DNA from: an uncultured Sulfolobales archaeon
Lineage (GTDB): Archaea > Thermoproteota > Thermoprotei_A > Sulfolobales > Acidilobaceae
Length of the DNA stretch: 62,680 nt
Direction of reading: 5' to 3'
Assembly (NCBI GenBank): GCA_937921695.1
Contig: CAKZTZ010000010.1
Span: forward strand, 1 to 62,680
Positions 61,795 through 62,680 of the stretch are shown here, one piece after another; the first letter of the stretch is position 1, and each line of letters begins with the position of its first letter. The position numbers and the translations under genes are program-made. The notes beneath the pieces were generated by a model that was given only the letters and a program-made list of their open reading frames with translations, was not told the DNA's origin and searched no databases.

Positions 61795-62680
61795 CTAGTT
61801 GCACCCTGTTCTTTGGCTTTTTCTATTTCTTTAATGATATATTCTCTAGTGATTCTTTCCGCAAAGTTTTTTATTTTTGGAACGATATGCTCTCTATCTC
61901 CCATTTGGTTTCTAATTTCTCTGAAAAGGTCTTTCATTAGGGCTGTTCTAATCATGTTTTCATGACTAGAGACTATTTTCGTAGCTTTCATTACTTCTGA
62001 GAGGGCTTTTCTAGACTCTCTTAGTTCTAAGGTTAGTTTTCCCCCAGTATCTAATTCCTGGGTTATCAAAGTGATTACTGTCTCAATTATTCTCTCAACT
62101 ACTGGTTTGTTTGCTATTTTCTCATCGTATTCTCTTTTCTCCCCCGCTAATCTTTGGAGTATTTCAACGAATAGTGGTGTATCTATGTTTCTTTTGATCC
62201 AGTCTTCTCTAACTCTCTCTAATCTTTCATATATTGCTCTATGTACTGGATTGGCTAAGTCGATTTCAAGGAAGCTCCTCAGGATCCTATATGCGTCCGC
62301 CACTTCATGCTCTCGAATAATTTCCCTAGCCGATATTTTCTTTTCGAACTCTCGCATAGCATCTTCTAACATCTCCCAGCTTATTTCAGTCTTTATTATT
62401 GTGTTGAATTCGTCCACCAGGGTTTTTTCATGTAGTAATTTTATTAATCCCTCCCAAAACTCTTTGGGGACCTTACCCCCCTTGATATAATATAATATTT
62501 TCCCGTAAATATACGCTAGAAGTTCCACGTCTTCAACATAGTGTATTTTCTCTCTATGAGAGCCTAGCGCCTTAAATTGCTCTATAGTCTCTTTCAGCAT
62601 TCTTAATAGCCTTTGAACTTCCGGTGTGCTCCAAAACATCGCTATTAACTTTAACCTTGGATCTAGCGTTTCTCTAAAAG
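61791..62680 (-). CDS. HsdR-like C-terminal part, cut by window edge
   Basis: At least 296 residues, open through the right edge (FRETLDPRLKLIAMFW precedes the internal ATG at 62639). All helical and highly charged, like the C-terminal domain that couples the motor subunit HsdR of type I restriction enzymes to the complex. Neither helicase nor nuclease motifs are in view. Linkage with the YgjP-like peptidase supports the call. The composition is A/T-richer than most of the window, fitting transferred DNA. Confidence 0.55.
   Translation of the reverse strand, partial: FRETLDPRLKLIAMFWSTPEVQRLLRMLKETIEQFKALGSHREKIHYVEDVELLAYIYGKILYYIKGGKVPKEFWEGLIKLLHEKTLVDEFNTIIKTEISWEMLEDAMREFEKKISAREIIREHEVADAYRILRSFLEIDLANPVHRAIYERLERVREDWIKRNIDTPLFVEILQRLAGEKREYDEKIANKPVVERIIETVITLITQELDTGGKLTLELRESRKALSEVMKATKIVSSHENMIRTALMKDLFREIRNQMGDREHIVPKIKNFAERITREYIIKEIEKAKEQGATS

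Overview
The window comes from a hyperthermophilic archaeon of the Thermoproteota (Crenarchaeota), most like the Desulfurococcales or a near relative; I cannot fix the genus. The reasons are a full-length reverse gyrase, sn-glycerol-1-phosphate dehydrogenase, an LSm-L37e pair, the KH/beta-CASP ribonuclease aCPSF1 (FttA) next to a proteasome beta subunit, archaeal type IV pilin and pilus machinery, many GTG/TTG starts, and TATA boxes so close to start codons that several mRNAs must be nearly leaderless.

Region by region. 1-7.2 kb is a long imperfect inverted repeat. Two diverged copies of one cassette face each other: a small secreted protein, a Thr-rich membrane-anchored surface protein, a two-TM ectoprotein, an ABC ATPase and, outward-facing, an ABC permease. 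The right copy is intact. The left copy has an ATPase cut just after Walker A, and the centre is a scramble of sequence that otherwise lies at 7.4-7.65 kb. 7.5-9.9 kb holds a secreted coiled-coil protein and a transmembrane protein with a cytoplasmic winged helix. 10-17.3 kb is information processing and core metabolism: M24 peptidase, L37e, LSm, PUA protein, FttA, PsmB, EgsA and a class V aminotransferase. 17.3-25.1 kb is a pilus or secretion locus: a 1051-residue surface protein divergent from a VirB11-type ATPase carrying a 358-residue intein, followed by its TadC-type membrane partner. 25-29.4 kb has an acyl-CoA dehydrogenase and a divergent ZnuABC-like metal transporter with a NikR-like regulator. 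29.5-33.7 kb has a membrane protein, a type IV pilin and a penicillin-acylase-family hydrolase.

33.7-37.7 kb holds a small membrane protein, malic enzyme with two tandem acetyltransferases, tRNA-Leu(GAG) and two orphan proteins. 37.7-40.3 kb is a decaying oppBCDF operon with frameshifts and deletions, beside a DUF1028 protein. 40.4-46.1 kb holds an orphan protein, a polyprenol-kinase-like membrane protein, a TGS GTPase, an AbrB-PhoU regulator and a PPC-domain protein. 46.2-52.5 kb holds reverse gyrase, cotranscribed with a nitrilase-fold pseudoenzyme, and a histone-deacetylase-family protein. 52.7-58.5 kb holds TldE/TldD, a sodium:solute symporter with a small partner, and a divergent wHTH/substrate-binding regulator. 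58.5-62.7 kb holds an RND/MMPL exporter, a small HELIH metallopeptidase and a protein resembling the C-terminal part of a type I restriction HsdR, cut by the window edge. Two or three intergenic stretches look like undescribed structured RNAs.

A pattern across the whole window is a base-composition gradient along transcription units. The coding strand is rich in G+T at 5' ends and in A+C at 3' ends, reaching near-exclusive A/C codons at 30.1-30.55 kb. The best candidates for something undescribed are the inverted-repeat ABC/surface cassette, this keto-to-amino gradient, and the reverse gyrase-pseudonitrilase pair.
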